A DNA stretch of 64,000 nucleotides from Heterohyrax brucei (GCA_028571685.1 CM053162.1:74450351-74514350); one strand, 5' to 3'. Shown: positions 48,625 to 62,645, counted from the stretch's first letter. The notes: a model not told the origin generated them from the letters alone. Translations and numbers: made by a program.

Positions 48625-49469
48625 TTTTAGAACTTGTTTCTGAAGGAGGCACAATGATCCCAGTCTGGAAGGAGAAGAAATTACAGCTCTCCTGCATTTT
48701 CGGTATTGTTTTTGGCAGGACATTAGTGTATCTTCTAATACCCTTGCCCTTTCAAGGGTTTATCTGCATGTTAACCACTCTTCACTGGTCTTCAACTGCT
48801 TTTTTTATCCTGAAACTTTCAGAAACTCTGCCAAAAAAGAATACCCACCACGACACACTTACCAAAAAAAAGAAAAAAAAAAATTCTGCAATTACTTCAC
48901 CATATGATTGAAACCAAGAATCAGATGGGACCTGAGGAGCCAGAGCCCCTCCCCCTTCGGGTGAGGCATCCTGCGCCAAGGAAGACACCTGAGCACCTGG
49001 GCTCAGTGCATGCGAGCCTGGAAGGTGACCTTCTCTGCAACAGAGAGCGTCAGGAAAGGCGAAGGAGCATCTAGTATGTTCAGAGGAGGAAAGGGGGTGC
49101 AGAGTGTGGGGATCCAAACTAGTAGAGGAGGCCTGGATCCCCGCAGTCGGAGCCCAGGATGGGTAAGGGGCTCGGGACAGGGCAAGACAGGGACACCCAA
49201 CACTTGCCTACAGCACACCAGTCTTCTTTAGGCTCAACCTCAGTGAAGCCTGGAAGAGCCCCTGATCCCACAAGTCAGCCCCTGGAAGCCTTCTGGTGCT
49301 GTTTGCTTCTTTTGTCCCCTCCCCCGGTGACTTAGCTGCCTTTTCCCCTCCAAACCACCAGCCCCAGGGAGACAACAAGAATGCCTACCGCCCCCCTCCC
49401 CTGTTCACCCCCAGCTCTCCCTCCTGCCCTCCCCCAGACAGGGCCAGCCTGCTGGACCCAAAATAGCAA

Positions 49470-49740
49470 CAGCAAATAAAGAAATGTCTAGTTTGGGGTT
49501 CCTCTCCTTCTCTGCTGGTACTCATTTTTTCCAACTTTGGTTTAAGTTAAGAAACACCAGTGTTTTTTTGGTCTCTGCTTGCTGCCAACATTTTTGTAGA
49601 GCTTGCTCAGGAGCTTCTGGTGGGGCTCATAAACTCAGTGGGGAAGACTTCGAGAAACAATTCTACTTTTTCTTTTTCCTTCCTTTGCTTGGAATCAGGG
49701 AAATTTTTCAGCTTGCATTTCCCTAAGGCTGCAGGCTGAG
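49470..49740. other. Unexplained T-rich block, possible conserved element
   Basis: Mixed-composition unique sequence with 'aacagcaaataaagaaatg', 'tttttccaactttggtttaag' and 'caacatttttgtagagcttg'. I recognise no repeat. It might be a regulatory element, but this is weak inference. Confidence 0.25.
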
Positions 49741-50189
49741 AGGTCAGAGCCTGGGGCTCTTCGGGTCCCAGTGAGTACAGCAGGCACCTTCTTGCAGCCC
49801 CACCCCCCTGCTAGCCAGACAGCTGGTCCTGGCTGACCCACTTAGATGTACCACCTCCACGACTTTCTTACCCTTCTGCCCTGTGAGGCTACAGCTGCCG
49901 CAGGAGAGTGGACAGTAGGGTTCTAGGAGGTTGGGACAGCACCACCAACATGCCCCGGGCGGGAGGGGCAGCCCACTGCTCGACAGGCTCCCCTCTTGTA
50001 GGTGAAGACCCAGCATGCAAACAGCTGTTCACTCCTACCCTCCATCACACTGGTGACGGAGTCCAATCTCCCCAGGGAGTAAGGTCACTCACCAAGAGGG
50101 ACAGAGAAGGAGGGAGACTTGCATCATCACCCTCCAGGGCCAGTAGTGCCCATAAACCTAATTCCACCCTCAAAACACACGACTCGGGC

Positions 50190-50838
<649 letters not shown>

Positions 50839-51529
50839 TCAGGTTGGGGCCAGTGGTGGCCCAGGCCCAGCCCTGCGGCCTCACCAGGAGCAGGCCTCCC
50901 CCACAGTGCCCACACAAGGGCTGCCCAGTCACCAAGCAGGGCTGACCGGGCACCCTTCTGCAGTGCTGTGAGTCACCTGAGGGCAGAGCATGAGGCCCAC
51001 TGCAGGAGCCCGCCAAAAACTCAGAGCTGACTCCACATCTGCTGGGAAGAGCCACTCTTGCCCGGAGCCCAGAGCTTGAGTTTTTAGATCCTTCCTCCCT
51101 GGGGTAAGCATCTACTTTCCCCGGGAGAAGACACTGCGCCTCAGACGCCACCCCCTTCCTCACCCTGGAGAGCAACAGCCACCACAAAGAAGGCACACTT
51201 CTCCGGAGGACACTTGTCCCCTGCCTCGTCACCCCCTCCACCCCTCAACCCCATCTCTAAGTTAACAGCAGGGCCCTTGGGCTATGACCTTTCCCTGGGC
51301 TCACTGACAGTGGGCCCTAGAAACGATGACGACTACCTGGAAAGGAGTGGCACGGTCCCTGGCCCCCAGCAAGCTCGCTAGCAGTGCGTGAGAACTGCTT
51401 CCAGCTGCCACCTTACGGCTGGGTGGGCAACTGCCATCTGTTCCCAGGGCTGGTGAGCAAAGTGTGCCAGGGCAGGGCTGGCCTCTGCAGGGCCTAAATG
51501 ACATTCGAGGCTCACAGGCACACACCAAG

Positions 51530-52150
51530 CACTTCATGTGTACAGCGTCTCACATGTACGGTTTCACATACTGTACAGTTTCATGTGTACACTTTCATGT
51601 ACTGTACAGTTTCACATACATACAATTTTGTGTGTATGGTTTTCCATACTGTGTGGTTTCACATACGTACAGCTTTGTGTGTACAGTTTCATGTACACAG
51701 TTTCAGGTATGGTGTTCTTTAACGTGTACAGTTTCACATGTATGGTTTCACGTACTGTACAGTTTCACATACCTACAGCTTCATGAGTATGGTTTCATGT
51801 AGAGTTTCACATGTACAGTTTACATACTGTACATCTTGACACATATAGTTTCATGCACTGTACAGTTTCATATACCTACGGTTTGTGTGTATGGTTGCAT
51901 GTATTGTACAGTTTCATGTGTATGGTTTATGTACTGTGCTGTTTCACATGTACAGTTTCATGTAGTATATGGTTTCACATACATAGTTTTGTGTGTACGG
52001 TTTCACATGTAAAGTTTCACATACTATACAGTGTCACACATATGGTTTCACATTTATGGTTCCACATACTGTATGGTTTCACATGTATGGTTTCATGTAT
52101 TATATGTTTTCACATGTACAGGTTCATGCGTACAGTGCCATATGTAGTTT
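51530..52150. repeat. AT-rich minisatellite with 'tttcacatactgtacag' theme
   Basis: About 620 bp of diverged short units built from 'gtttcacat', 'gtttcatgt', 'tactgtacag' and 'gtgtgtacag'. The palindrome 'tgtaca' recurs every few units, and the plus strand is pyrimidine/purine alternating in places. Several reading frames stay open because of the unit composition, not because it is coding. Confidence 0.92.
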
Positions 52151-52589
52151 CGGCAAGCTCCTGATAACCTAGACAGACACCTCCACTCAAGGTGAGGAAA
52201 CTTGGGCTTACAGGGTTCAGGCACCTGCCTAGAATCCCTCCCTTGGTGGCCCCACAGATCTGGTCGGCCTCGGCAGCACCTGGGCTGGCAACAACACAAG
52301 CAGACCTTTACTCTCGTTCTGGACACATCAGAGGCAGCCTGTATGCCCAGGGAGCTCACAGATCTGAGGATGGGGGTACAGTGGGGGGCAGGGTGCCTCT
52401 GGAAACAAACCAGAGCCCGCTCTCTCTTACTAAGTGTGATAAAGCTCGGCGTTACAGCAGCAGCAACCTCCAACCCGGAGGGCAGGACACAAGGGCATGA
52501 GACGAGGACAGGTACAAACAGGTGCTGGTTGGTGGGGAGGAGGAGTCAGACCCCTGGGGAAGTGGCCCTGACACTGGACCCTCTGTCTC

Positions 52590-52750
52590 AGAGTGCACTG
52601 AATGAGCACTTACTGTGTGCCAGGCTCTGGGTGGGGCCCCATGAATCCCGTCACATCTCTCAACAATCCTTTGTGGTAGCTCTTACTTGCGTCCTGTGCC
52701 AATGGGACACTGACACTCAAACAGGCTAGGTCACCTGCATGAGGTCGCCC
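52590..52750 (-). repeat. MIR-type SINE fragment
   Basis: 'gagcacttactgtgtgccag' followed by decayed 'ctcaacaatcctttgtggta' and 'caggctaggtcacctgc' is the antisense order of MIRb. Confidence 0.7.
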
Positions 52751-52848
52751 AGCAATGGAGCTAGGGTTGGGTCATGTCCAGGCCATCCCCCTTTGCCCCC
52801 CAGTTCTCGTGTTCCAGGCAACACGGGCGGGGAAATGCAAGGGGCTAC

Positions 52849-53041
52849 CTCCTCTGCGAGGGCCCGGAGACGCAGGAGCCAGTCTTCAGCCTGCTCCAGG
52901 GCCGCAGGAAGCCAGCTGCGGCCAAGCTTCAGGGCCAGGGCAGCATCAGTGATCTGGTTGAGGTGGTGGACACGCAGCTGATACAGGTACTGGTCCAGGT
53001 GGGTGGCGGAGGGTGTCTGGCAGACATCACTCAGGGGCTGG
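52849..53041 (-). CDS. DYSF: DYSF exon 23
   Basis: 193 bp, completing 65 codons with the two carried bases: [12 protein letters not shown], then [40 protein letters not shown] and [13 protein letters not shown]. The acceptor is 'tcacag' and the donor GAG|gtagcc. This is the C-terminal part of the FerA region plus a helix-rich linker. Human has GHSELPAAL where this reads GRSWLPAAL, so an acidic residue is replaced by Trp. Confidence 0.97.
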
Positions 53042-53919
53042 CTGTGAGAACAGACAGGTGGGCGATGGCTGGTGGGCAGGCGGCAGGGCTCCCACAAGCC
53101 TGGGCCTGCGCACACACACTCCTACCCGCTGCCTGCTTGCTGTGTGCTCAGCCTGCCCTGCGCACCCCTCCAGCCTGGCCCATGTGCACACACCCTCTGC
53201 CCACCTGCTCTGTGTCCAGCCTGCCCTGAGTGTCTCTCCAGCCTGCACACACACGTGCCTTTGAGGCTTGAGATGTGTGTCCCATGCCCGATGAACTGCA
53301 ACGCCCCCTAGGCCCAGCAGGTCCCTGCCCAACCCCCTCAGTCTTTCTGGATCCGAGGCTGGAGCACTGGATAAGTTGCCCTTTGCTGAAACAAATCCAT
53401 TCTGTGCTGGAGGCGCACTTTCCTCAAGGAGGAAATTTATGGATCCCTGACAAGCCACTGCAGACACTGTGGGGAGGCCCGCAGCCAGTAATACAGATGT
53501 GTCAGCCTGGGGTGGCCCCATAACACCCCTCCCACCCCACCCTCTGTGTTGGGAAGCCTTTGGGGAGGAGGTGGGGGTACATGTTGTTCCAGAAACAGCC
53601 CTCAGCCCCCAGTAGGCTCTGAGTTTAAACCCTTGTTTAGAGGCAAAGAATTGTGAACCCTCCCCCCATTCCACCAGAGCTCCCTAAAAGTCCATGCCCA
53701 GCTGCCCAGGATGGGATGTCTTTGTGCTCTCCTCGTCAAGCAGGGACCCCCTCTATGGTCCCTGATTGAGGGTCTGGGGGGCCCCACCCCCACGGCACCC
53801 CGCCAAGCCCTGGACTCCCAAACAGGACATCCGTCAAAGCAGCCTCGCAGGCTCTGCTCCCATCCCTTGCAGCCCCCCGCGCCCCCACCTCACGCGGCCC
53901 TCCTCGCAGCGTCTGGACT

Positions 53920-54190
53920 CCCGGCTCCCGGCTGATTTATTTTTCTGCCAATTTCCCCGAGCTATGCAGAACCAATTACCGCCGGGGCGCAGCGGCACCG
54001 CCGCCGCCAGATACACCGCTCTGGCAGGCCCTCGCCGCACTACATTTTTCCTGTTATTTTTTTTAATTGAATTTTTAGGGTTGGGGGAGCGGTGCGCAAG
54101 CTCTGTCTCAGGAAACTTAAGCCCCGGGGCCTGTCTCAGGTCACGTACTGCACACCCTGTGGTAATGTAATATTTACTGCCCCGGGGGTG
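53920..54190. other. Candidate conserved non-coding block in intron 22
   Basis: A block with preserved CpGs ('gcaccgccgccgcc', 'cctcgccgcac') alternating with AT-rich motifs ('gatttatttttctgccaa', 'aaccaattaccgcc', 'ggtaatgtaatatttac'). This mosaic differs from the repeat-derived DNA around it, and CpGs in old neutral DNA usually decay. No known repeat is recognised. A long open frame crosses it, but the composition explains that. Regulatory function is inference only. Confidence 0.35.
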
Positions 54191-55189
54191 CCGGGACCGG
54201 GCTGCCCCCGGCCAGCAAGGGGCGGCCTCCCCCAACCTGCCCGCGTCGCAGGGCAGGTTCCTGGGCAGAGGGCCAGAGCCAGTCCTGGGCCCGGGCTGCT
54301 CGGGAACACGGCTGGAGCGGCCGGCAGCTCTGCAGTGGGCCTGGGGAGCCCAGCCAGCCGGATGATTTACACTTGCAGCCTGTCGGGAGCTGGAAGGGGC
54401 TGGGACACAGACCACCAAACGGGGATTTTCTGGAGGCTGAGCCCAGCCGAGGCTCCCCAGGAAACAACCAGTAGCCAGGCTGTCACTAACAAGGTGCCTG
54501 GGCTTCCCCAGCACAAAAGCCCAGAGCAGAGGCAAGAGGGGCCTGGGAAGAAGAGGTGGGGACCCTGCTGCACCCAAAACCGAAACACAAGCCTGCCAAC
54601 CCAGGCTGCCTTGGAAGTCACGGTAGAGCCCGCCAAGCAGCCCCACCGGCACAGCCCCACGGGCACAGTCCGACTGGCACCGTTCGACCGGCACAGAGTT
54701 AGCTGTTCCAGGGGGACCCCGGTGGGCCCCCTCCTCAGTGTGGGCTGCCCCTTTATTCCACTCCCCATGAGCAACAGTTCTGGTGGGTCTGGGCCCACAG
54801 ACGAAAGCGGCCCTGCCGTCAGGGAGCCGAACAGATCACAAGAGCTTCTCCAGAGCCTCAGACTTGGAATCATCACCGAGTAAGGGACCCAGAGTCACGC
54901 CTAGCAGGACAGGCGGAGCTGGCAGGGCTCAGGGGAGCCAGGAGGGTACTCTGGCCAGGGGAGCAGTGTCTGCACAGGGGGGCAGCTGGGAGCAGGAGAG
55001 CAAGCATGAGGGGGTGAGGGCTGGCCGGACCAGCACAGAGGCCTGGGTGGGACTGGTGGGAACCTTGAGGCAGGCGGTAGAGCAGAGACAGGGCTGTCCA
55101 CTGCCACAGAGGCTGGGGAGTAGGCCCAGGTAGTGGGAGCAAGCAGGGCTCAGCCAACTTTGAGTTTTAGGAAGACGATGGGAATGCAC

Positions 55190-55480
55190 TAGTGGCTGGT
55201 GCCTGGGGGGCGGCTGGAGCCCATCAGGGGGCTGGTGCCCAGGGTCTGGCGCCCAGGGGTCTCTGCCCCTGGGGGGCTGGAGCCTGGAGGACTGGTACCC
55301 TGGGAAGCTGGTGGCCAGGGGGCTGGTGCTCAGAGGGTTGGAGCCTAACAGGGGACTGGAGCCTGGGGGCTGGGGACTGGAGCCCAGGGGACTCATGCCA
55401 GGGGGTGCTGATACTCAGGGGGCTGGAGCCTGAGACGGGGTGCTGTAGCCTGGGGGACTGGTGCCCAGGACCCCCAGCAT
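55190..55480. repeat. G-rich minisatellite, about 17-21 bp variable unit
   Basis: Repeats of the theme 'gggggctggagcctgg' and 'ctggtgcccagggg' run for about 290 bp. The plus strand is G-rich. Units vary in length, so this is an old variable tandem repeat. Confidence 0.85.
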
Positions 55481-57131
55481 GAGAGGCTGGAGATGAGAGA
55501 AAAGAAGCCAAAGACAAGGGACAGCAGAACGAACAGAACTAGAGAGGAGAATGGAGTCAGGGTCTAGACAGAGAGAGCCCTGGTCTCCAGCTTGGGCATC
55601 TGGCTCCAGTGGATCCAGAAGAAGACATAGTGAGAAGAGTGACGATGTCTTTAAGGGACATGTGTAGTCCCCAACACAGCATAGATGTGTTGACAGGACA
55701 TCATGTGCAGACAACCAGTGGTCAGTGAACCTGTGGTCTAGAAATCAGAGGCTGAGGCTGGACTGGAGGGTCAGAGTGGGTGCCACTGCTCGGGGTGGGG
55801 GGTATGGCGCAGGGCAAAGGATCTGAGCAAGACTAGTATTAGAGATGTGGCAGAGCCGCTGGCAGGGTGACCAGGTGGAGCAGCCAGAAGTTGGCTAGGG
55901 CACACGGTCTAAGGGTCCACCTGGACACCTGACCTCGTCAGCTGTGGTGAGCACTCAGCAGATGCGTGGGAGGTGGATGACGTCCGGTGCTGAGACCCCA
56001 GAGCCAGACCATGGCCTCAAATCATTCCTGAAGGAATCCGTCCTGATGCCTGGAGCTCTCCCCCTGGAGAGCCATTTGTGCATTCTTTAAGGGACTTGGG
56101 AACCTGGCTTCCCTCCAAGCTCCTCATCCAAGACCAGCACCCCCAGGAGACCCCGGGTCACCCTTCCATCCCTGGGAGAAGTGTTTTAGCCACATTCCTC
56201 TAGAGTAGAGCCCTGAGGGGACATGCGGGGTGGTTCAGGACTTTGGTCCCACCCATCTCAGACGCTACAGACCTGCCCAGGTCTCAGCACATGAGTCATG
56301 GGCGGTAGATCCCCGCACCCCAGGCTGCCTGGCCAGCTAGTGGGGCCCCGAGAGTCACTGCAGGCGTAGCCTGTCAGGGGGGACCAGGGCCAATATTGGT
56401 GAGCTCGCCCCCACAGCTGCAGGCCCTTCACAACCCACTGTGTGCACGTGTGTGTGCGCACGTACACATGCCTTCTAGCCCTGCTCTTGCCCTAAGGTCT
56501 CCAGACCCCAGCTTCTTCACAGATGCCCCACAGACACCTCTCACTCCACCAGGCCAGTCCTGGACTCCTCATCTTCCTCACCGCCTGCGTCTCCTCCTAG
56601 TGACCCCTCAGAGAACAAATCCAAGTATATCCAGCTGCCCTGGCCAGAGTCCGGGTACCATTTTGGACCCTCCTTTGACGCATACATCTAACCCACCATC
56701 GGGGGCTGGCCACAACAGAGCAGCACAGGCCTCTCAGCCCCAATACTGAACTCAATCAGAGCCCTAGCCCCTGTCCTGTTTGGGCGCCTGCAGCCAGCGG
56801 GAGTGGCTAACTCCCACTCTTCCCTCAGATTGCACATCAGGTACCCCCACCTCCAGGATGTACCCCTGGATGAGACCTGTGCTCTGAGCTCCTGCAGCCC
56901 ACACATCTGGTCCCAGCAGGCTTCCTCTCCCCAGACTCACCACCCTGGCACCCAGCCTGCCAGACTTCAGGGGCCATAGGGGACGGGCGAACAGCCAGTC
57001 TGAGGCATTTCTTTGGGGCAACAGGTGCACTTCCCAACTGGGGTGGAGGACTAGAAGGGGCGCTGCATCAGGTGGGCAGGATATCAAGTGGAGGGGACGG
57101 CACAGAACCCATCCGTACGTGTTCAGACTCA

Positions 57132-57335
57132 GCCCTGTGTATGGAGACACTGGTGGCGCAGCGGTTGGGTGCCGCGTCTACTAACCGACAGGTCGGCAGC
57201 TCACACCCCTGGGGTCCCTGGGGTCCCTGGGAACTCTGCGGGGCAGTTCTACAGCATCCTACAGGGTCCCTGTGAGTAGGAATCGACTTGGTGGCACTGT
57301 TTTTTTTGTTGTTTGGGGGGTTTTTTAAATCCCAT
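57132..57335 (+). repeat. Afrotherian tRNA-like SINE, near full length
   Basis: Starts 'acactggtggcgcagcggtt', passes the body 'ggcagttctacagcatccta', and ends 'gtaggaatcgacttggtggc' with a T/G-rich tail. The B-box region is altered by a small 'ggggtccct' tandem insertion. Confidence 0.88.
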
Positions 57336-57404
57336 GCAGCTACAAAGACAACTATTTATTGTGAAGTTCATTAACAGCTGAGAAAACTGGGGCCCGGTTT
57401 CCGA

Positions 57405-57482
57405 GGGACAGCTGGTGGATTCGAACTGCCGACTGTTTGGTTAACAGCTCAGCTCCTCACCACTGCACCACCAGGACCCCCA
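57405..57482 (-). repeat. Afrotherian tRNA-like SINE, 5' part, antisense
   Basis: 'ggtggattcgaactgccgac' through 'ccactgcaccaccaggaccc' is the reverse complement of the SINE head including the B-box-like 'ggttcgaatcc' region. It lies 70 bp from a sense copy, giving a head-to-tail inverted pair. Confidence 0.75.
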
Positions 57483-57504
57483 AGAACAGCAGTAGCTGCC
57501 GTTT

Positions 57505-57660
57505 GTTAAATAGGCTCCACAGGCCAGGCACTTGAGTCACGTGATATTTACAAAGCAATTATTTGTAATGTCAGGTTAACGATGAGGAAACCGAGGTTCA
57601 ACGCAGGTGGTGACTAGCCCCAAACCACCTGGCAGTAGAGGAGGTGCTGAGATGTCCCCC
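57505..57660 (-). repeat. MIR-type SINE fragment
   Basis: 'caggccaggcacttgagtca' at the left and 'gatgaggaaaccgaggttca' in the middle follow the order of an antisense MIR/MIRb element. Confidence 0.65.
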
Positions 57661-58100
57661 ACTCAGCCAGGCCTCTGAGCCCCCGTGTTCTCCATCATCT
57701 CCTAGAAATCCTTTCCCTGAAGCTGACAGTTAGCCTCCTCACAGAGGTTACACCAAAACCGAGATCCCCGTCCCTGCCCTCGGCTTCTCCTGGAGACTCC
57801 ATCAGGGAAACGCAAGGTCAGGACCAGACACACAATGCTCCCCATTCAGGTGAGCGGGGCTGCCCAGGCCCCCAGCCGCCGCTGCTGCAGGGAGATTTAT
57901 GACCTGCTCTGAACATCACCTTTCCAACTCCCCACACTGGCCCCGCCACCTTGGGGCTGCGCCTGGGCTGGACCCCTGGCCAAGCAGGGCCGGGAGACGT
58001 GTCGTCCTCCCCATTGCACACCACCACACACCAGCGCTCCCCGGAAAGCAGACTCCCCCAGCCAGGAGCAGTGGGTGCCTTCGCTGCCAGGTATCCCCAC

Positions 58101-58207
58101 CTGCAGTCCGCAATGAGGTCATCCATCAGCTGGGCCACCAGGGAATCTGCGTCCTCAGTGGGGTGCTGGGACCTCAGGGCCAGGCGGACTTGCTCCAGGC
58201 CAGCTTC
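58101..58207 (-). CDS. DYSF: DYSF exon 22
   Basis: 107 bp, 35 codons plus two bases. It encodes EA then [20 protein letters not shown] and [13 protein letters not shown]. The acceptor is 'ccacag' and the donor CAG|gtgggg. This is the helical core of FerA, with leucines spaced as expected of amphipathic helices. Versus human there are modest changes ([11 protein letters not shown] for VHLALKAQCST), so one cysteine is absent here. Confidence 0.96.
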
Positions 58208-59549
58208 CTGTGGTACAGGTGGGGCAGGAGTCACACACTGGGCCCCGGCCACAGGCCTTGTCACCCCAGCCCAGGCCCTGAGCCAAATAGGAATAAAGAG
58301 TTTAAGCAAAGCAGGCAGAGACCAGACTGGGCCACCGGGGTATGCCCTGGCCCAGAAAGCTGAACTCTGCGGTCTGCCCTGGCCTAGGAAGCTTCCAGGG
58401 CTCCACACACTCAGACAAACTCCAATTGCCAGCCCTGGTGTTTCAGCCTCACTCGTGGTCATGGGGAATCCACGTGTTTGCACCACTTCAGCAGGAGCTG
58501 GTCTCATCCTGCTACTCACTGGTTCCCTTCAAGCCAAGTCTGATGTCACACTGGTAAGTGACCCCTCTGAGCCTCTATCCAGTCAAGCTCCCTGTCTGGA
58601 ACATTCTCTCCTGTTCAAATTCTATTACCCAACAACCTCGGGTCAAGTCCCCCTTTTCTGTTACACTCAGGCAGCCTGAAACGCTGGTCACCCGATGTAC
58701 GTGGTCTCCCCTGTGGGGCTCCTTCCCTTGACATCTGTCCCCAGAGGTCTCTGCCTGAGCGGGGAGGTAGAAACCACTCACAGGAGACCCATGAGGCCAC
58801 AGTTTTGCCTCTCAGTGCCCCCTGTACCTGCTGACCTGTCTGCCTTCTGAGCTGGGGACAGACTCTAGAAAGAGAAAGCATAGCTCTCGCTGTCATGAAC
58901 CCCGAAGTCTTGTCGTGAGAGATCTACCAGGTAGCGGAGCCTGGAATTCTGCAGCATCGCCTTCAGACTCTCCCTCCTGGGGATCCCCACGCTCCTGCCC
59001 TCCTGCAAGGCCAGCCTCAGGGCAACAGGGCCCCCGCGGTCCTCCTGGGCCCAGATCTCCTCCCAGGCTACCGCAAGACCCCAGTTCTTGCCTCTCGTTC
59101 AACCTTCCATTTTAACTGTGCTCACCTCTTCAGCCGAGTCCCTTTCACCCTCCCCCTTTCCTTGTTTCTGTCAGCCCCGAGCCCCCAAACTTCTCAGCAG
59201 CAGGGCTTCGCTTGCCTCTCCACTGCCCGAAGCCATGTCGCACGTGGGTCAGCCTCCACCCTGTCAGGCCACCAAAGCACCTTGGAACCACCACTGTGGT
59301 CACCAGCCTCCCCCTTGTCCTTCTCACTTCCCTTGGCCTCTGCACCGCCGCTAGCCGCAGTTCTCCTACACTCTCCGGGCAAGCGCTAGTCGCTGGGCCA
59401 ACAGTTCTTAGCATTGTGGGCAACTCCCTGGAAGGACCAGGTCACACCCAGAACAGAGCTCACCTCCTGAGCTTGTACACTTTGCTCTTTTTCTGAGAGT
59501 CCCCGTTCCCTCGACTTTCCAATCCTATACAGACCTCCCTCTCAGCCAA

Positions 59550-59760
59550 AGAACGAAAGTCACTTCTCACACTCCCATCTCTTCCTCAAGCCCAATCAGT
59601 GGCCAAATCCTCTTAGTTCAAGTCCTGCCATTTTCCCTGCAAGGTCATTTGCTTCCTGGTGTCCAGCACTCTCCCTGGACCCTGCAGTGGTGGTCTAGCT
59701 GGGCTCCCAGCTCCCACATTTCCCCCTGAACTCAGCTCACTCACTGCCCCTAGGATTCTC
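59550..59760 (-). repeat. L2 LINE 3'-region fragment (old)
   Basis: Phrases such as 'caagcccaatcagtggccaa' and 'ttagttcaagtcctgccatt' match the antisense L2 3' region as I remember it. Highly diverged, so the boundaries are approximate. Confidence 0.45.
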
Positions 59761-59804
59761 TCCCTGGGATCCTTAGCCACTCTTAGTTCTGAGCCCCATC
59801 CATC

Positions 59805-59850
59805 TGTGTGTGTGTGTGTGTGTGTGTCTGTGTCTGTCTGTCTGTTTCCG
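59805..59850. repeat. (TG)n / (TCTG)n microsatellite
   Basis: About ten uninterrupted TG units are followed by TCTG units ('gtctgtctgtctg'). It is a typical intronic dinucleotide repeat. Confidence 0.95.
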
Positions 59851-60134
59851 TGTCTCTGGGCCCCACCCCCTCTCTCTCTGTCTCTGTCAGTAACCCTAGA
59901 GCATTTCCTGAATCTAAGTTTCAAAACTTCTGGGTGGGAGGCACTGGCAAACCCCTTCTCCCCTTCACTCAGCTGACTCCCCCAGACCTGTTCTTGTTCC
60001 CGGCTCTCCTTCCCAGAACAAGCCTTTGCACGCGGTCAGAGTTAAGGGCATCTGATGAGTGAACAGTTCAAGGCTCTGCCCTGTTCCTCCTCGGTGTCTC
60101 TCAGCCCTCTTTCTCTGGCCTGTCTCCTGCCTCA

Positions 60135-61196
<1,062 letters not shown>

Positions 61197-61339
61197 TCAC
61201 TGGGAGCAGGGGCACAGGGCGACCCCAGCACGGGCAGGGCTCGCACATCCAGCAGCTCCCGGATGGACAGACGGGCAGCAAATGTTGCAGCCAACTCCAA
61301 GACACAAGGCCCAGCTTTGCCACTCACTGCTGGTGTGCC

Positions 61340-61425
61340 TTTGAGCCTCAGTTTCCTCATCTGTAAAATGTAGTTAATGATAGTTTTCTCCTCATAAGGG
61401 TGCTGGGAGGACCACTCCTGTCATG
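61340..61425 (+). repeat. MIR SINE fragment
   Basis: 'cctcagtttcctcatctgta' followed by 'aaatg' and a decayed 3' part is the classic MIR sense core. Confidence 0.7.
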
Positions 61426-61427
61426 CA

Positions 61428-61600
61428 AACTACTCGCCATCAAGGCAGTTCTGGTTCACAGTGGTCCCATGTGTGTCAGAGAAGAGACCTGCTCCAGGGG
61501 GTTTTCAAGGGCTGGTCTTTAGATTGCCAGGGCTTTCCTCGGGGTGTCTCTGGGTGGACTCACACCTCCAACCCCACGGTTGGCACTGAGGACTGAACTG
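61428..61600 (-). repeat. Afrotherian tRNA-like SINE, long variant, antisense and diverged
   Basis: 'cgccatcaaggcagttctgg' at the left is a decayed version of the antisense SINE tail (elsewhere 'gactcgatggcac' reversed), followed by 'gacctgctccagggggtttt'. A middle segment then runs on toward the SINE head. Identity is low, so the family call is tentative. Confidence 0.55.
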
Positions 61601-61679
61601 TCTGTGGCAGCTGGTGAGTGCCTCGTGAGTGTCAGCCACTGTGACACTGTTAAGGTAAAATCACCCACCCTCTGCATCA

Positions 61680-62280
<601 letters not shown>

Positions 62281-62396
62281 CTTGCCCGTGTTGAGCTCTG
62301 CGTAGGGGTCCGGGAAGCCCGTGAACTCCCGAGGACTGCCATAGAGGTTGACGAAGCATGGTCCAAAGGTCGGGAGGAAGCCCAGGTGGTCGTCCA
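62281..62396 (-). CDS. DYSF: DYSF exon 18
   Basis: 116 bp, entering in phase 1 and ending on a complete codon before gtgagc. It encodes DLDDHLGF followed by [20 protein letters not shown] and ends [11 protein letters not shown]. This matches the highly conserved ferlin segment after C2C, which packs between C2C and the FerA bundle. Differences from the human protein as I remember it are conservative (for example CF for CY). The acceptor is 'tcccag'. Confidence 0.97.
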
Positions 62397-62571
62397 CTGG
62401 GAGACACCAGCAGGGGTCAGAGGGGCCGGCCCGCCACCTCCAGGCCTCAGCCCGGCCCTCAGTCCCCCACGCATGCAATGACACAGCCCCGGAAAGGGAA
62501 GGACAGCGACCTAGTGACAGCGCCCACGAGTCCCCACAAGTTCCTCAGTCCTCGCCGTGGCTCTGAGACAT

Positions 62572-62645
62572 GCATGCTGTCATTCTTTTTATTAGTCTCA
62601 TTTTACAGATGAAGGAACCGAGGCTCAGAGATAAAAAGAAACACG
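62572..62645 (-). repeat. MIR SINE fragment
   Basis: The segment 'cattttacagatgaaggaac' followed by 'gaggctcagag' is the antisense of the MIR core/3' region. Only a short piece remains. Confidence 0.55.

Larger units (their letters stand above)
53042..58100 (-). other. DYSF intron 22
   Basis: A 5.1-kb intron. It contains two SINE copies (57132-57335 sense, 57405-57482 antisense), a MIR fragment (57505-57660), a minisatellite at 55190-55480, and a CpG-containing AT/GC mosaic block at 53920-54190 that looks unlike neighbouring decayed sequence. Between 53500 and 53900 and between 55500 and 57100 I see no specific feature. Confidence 0.75.

Noticed and set aside
51464-52164. Several open frames rich in Tyr, Phe, Val and Cys resembling membrane segments
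   Set aside because: Produced by the AT-rich minisatellite in all frames; no gene.
53834-54694. A 286-codon open frame on the minus strand, with a 263-codon frame on the opposite strand
   Set aside because: GC- and CpG-rich DNA lowers stop frequency. The translations are Pro/Gly/Arg/Ala-rich with no domain, no splice logic and overlapping open frames on both strands, so chance explains them.
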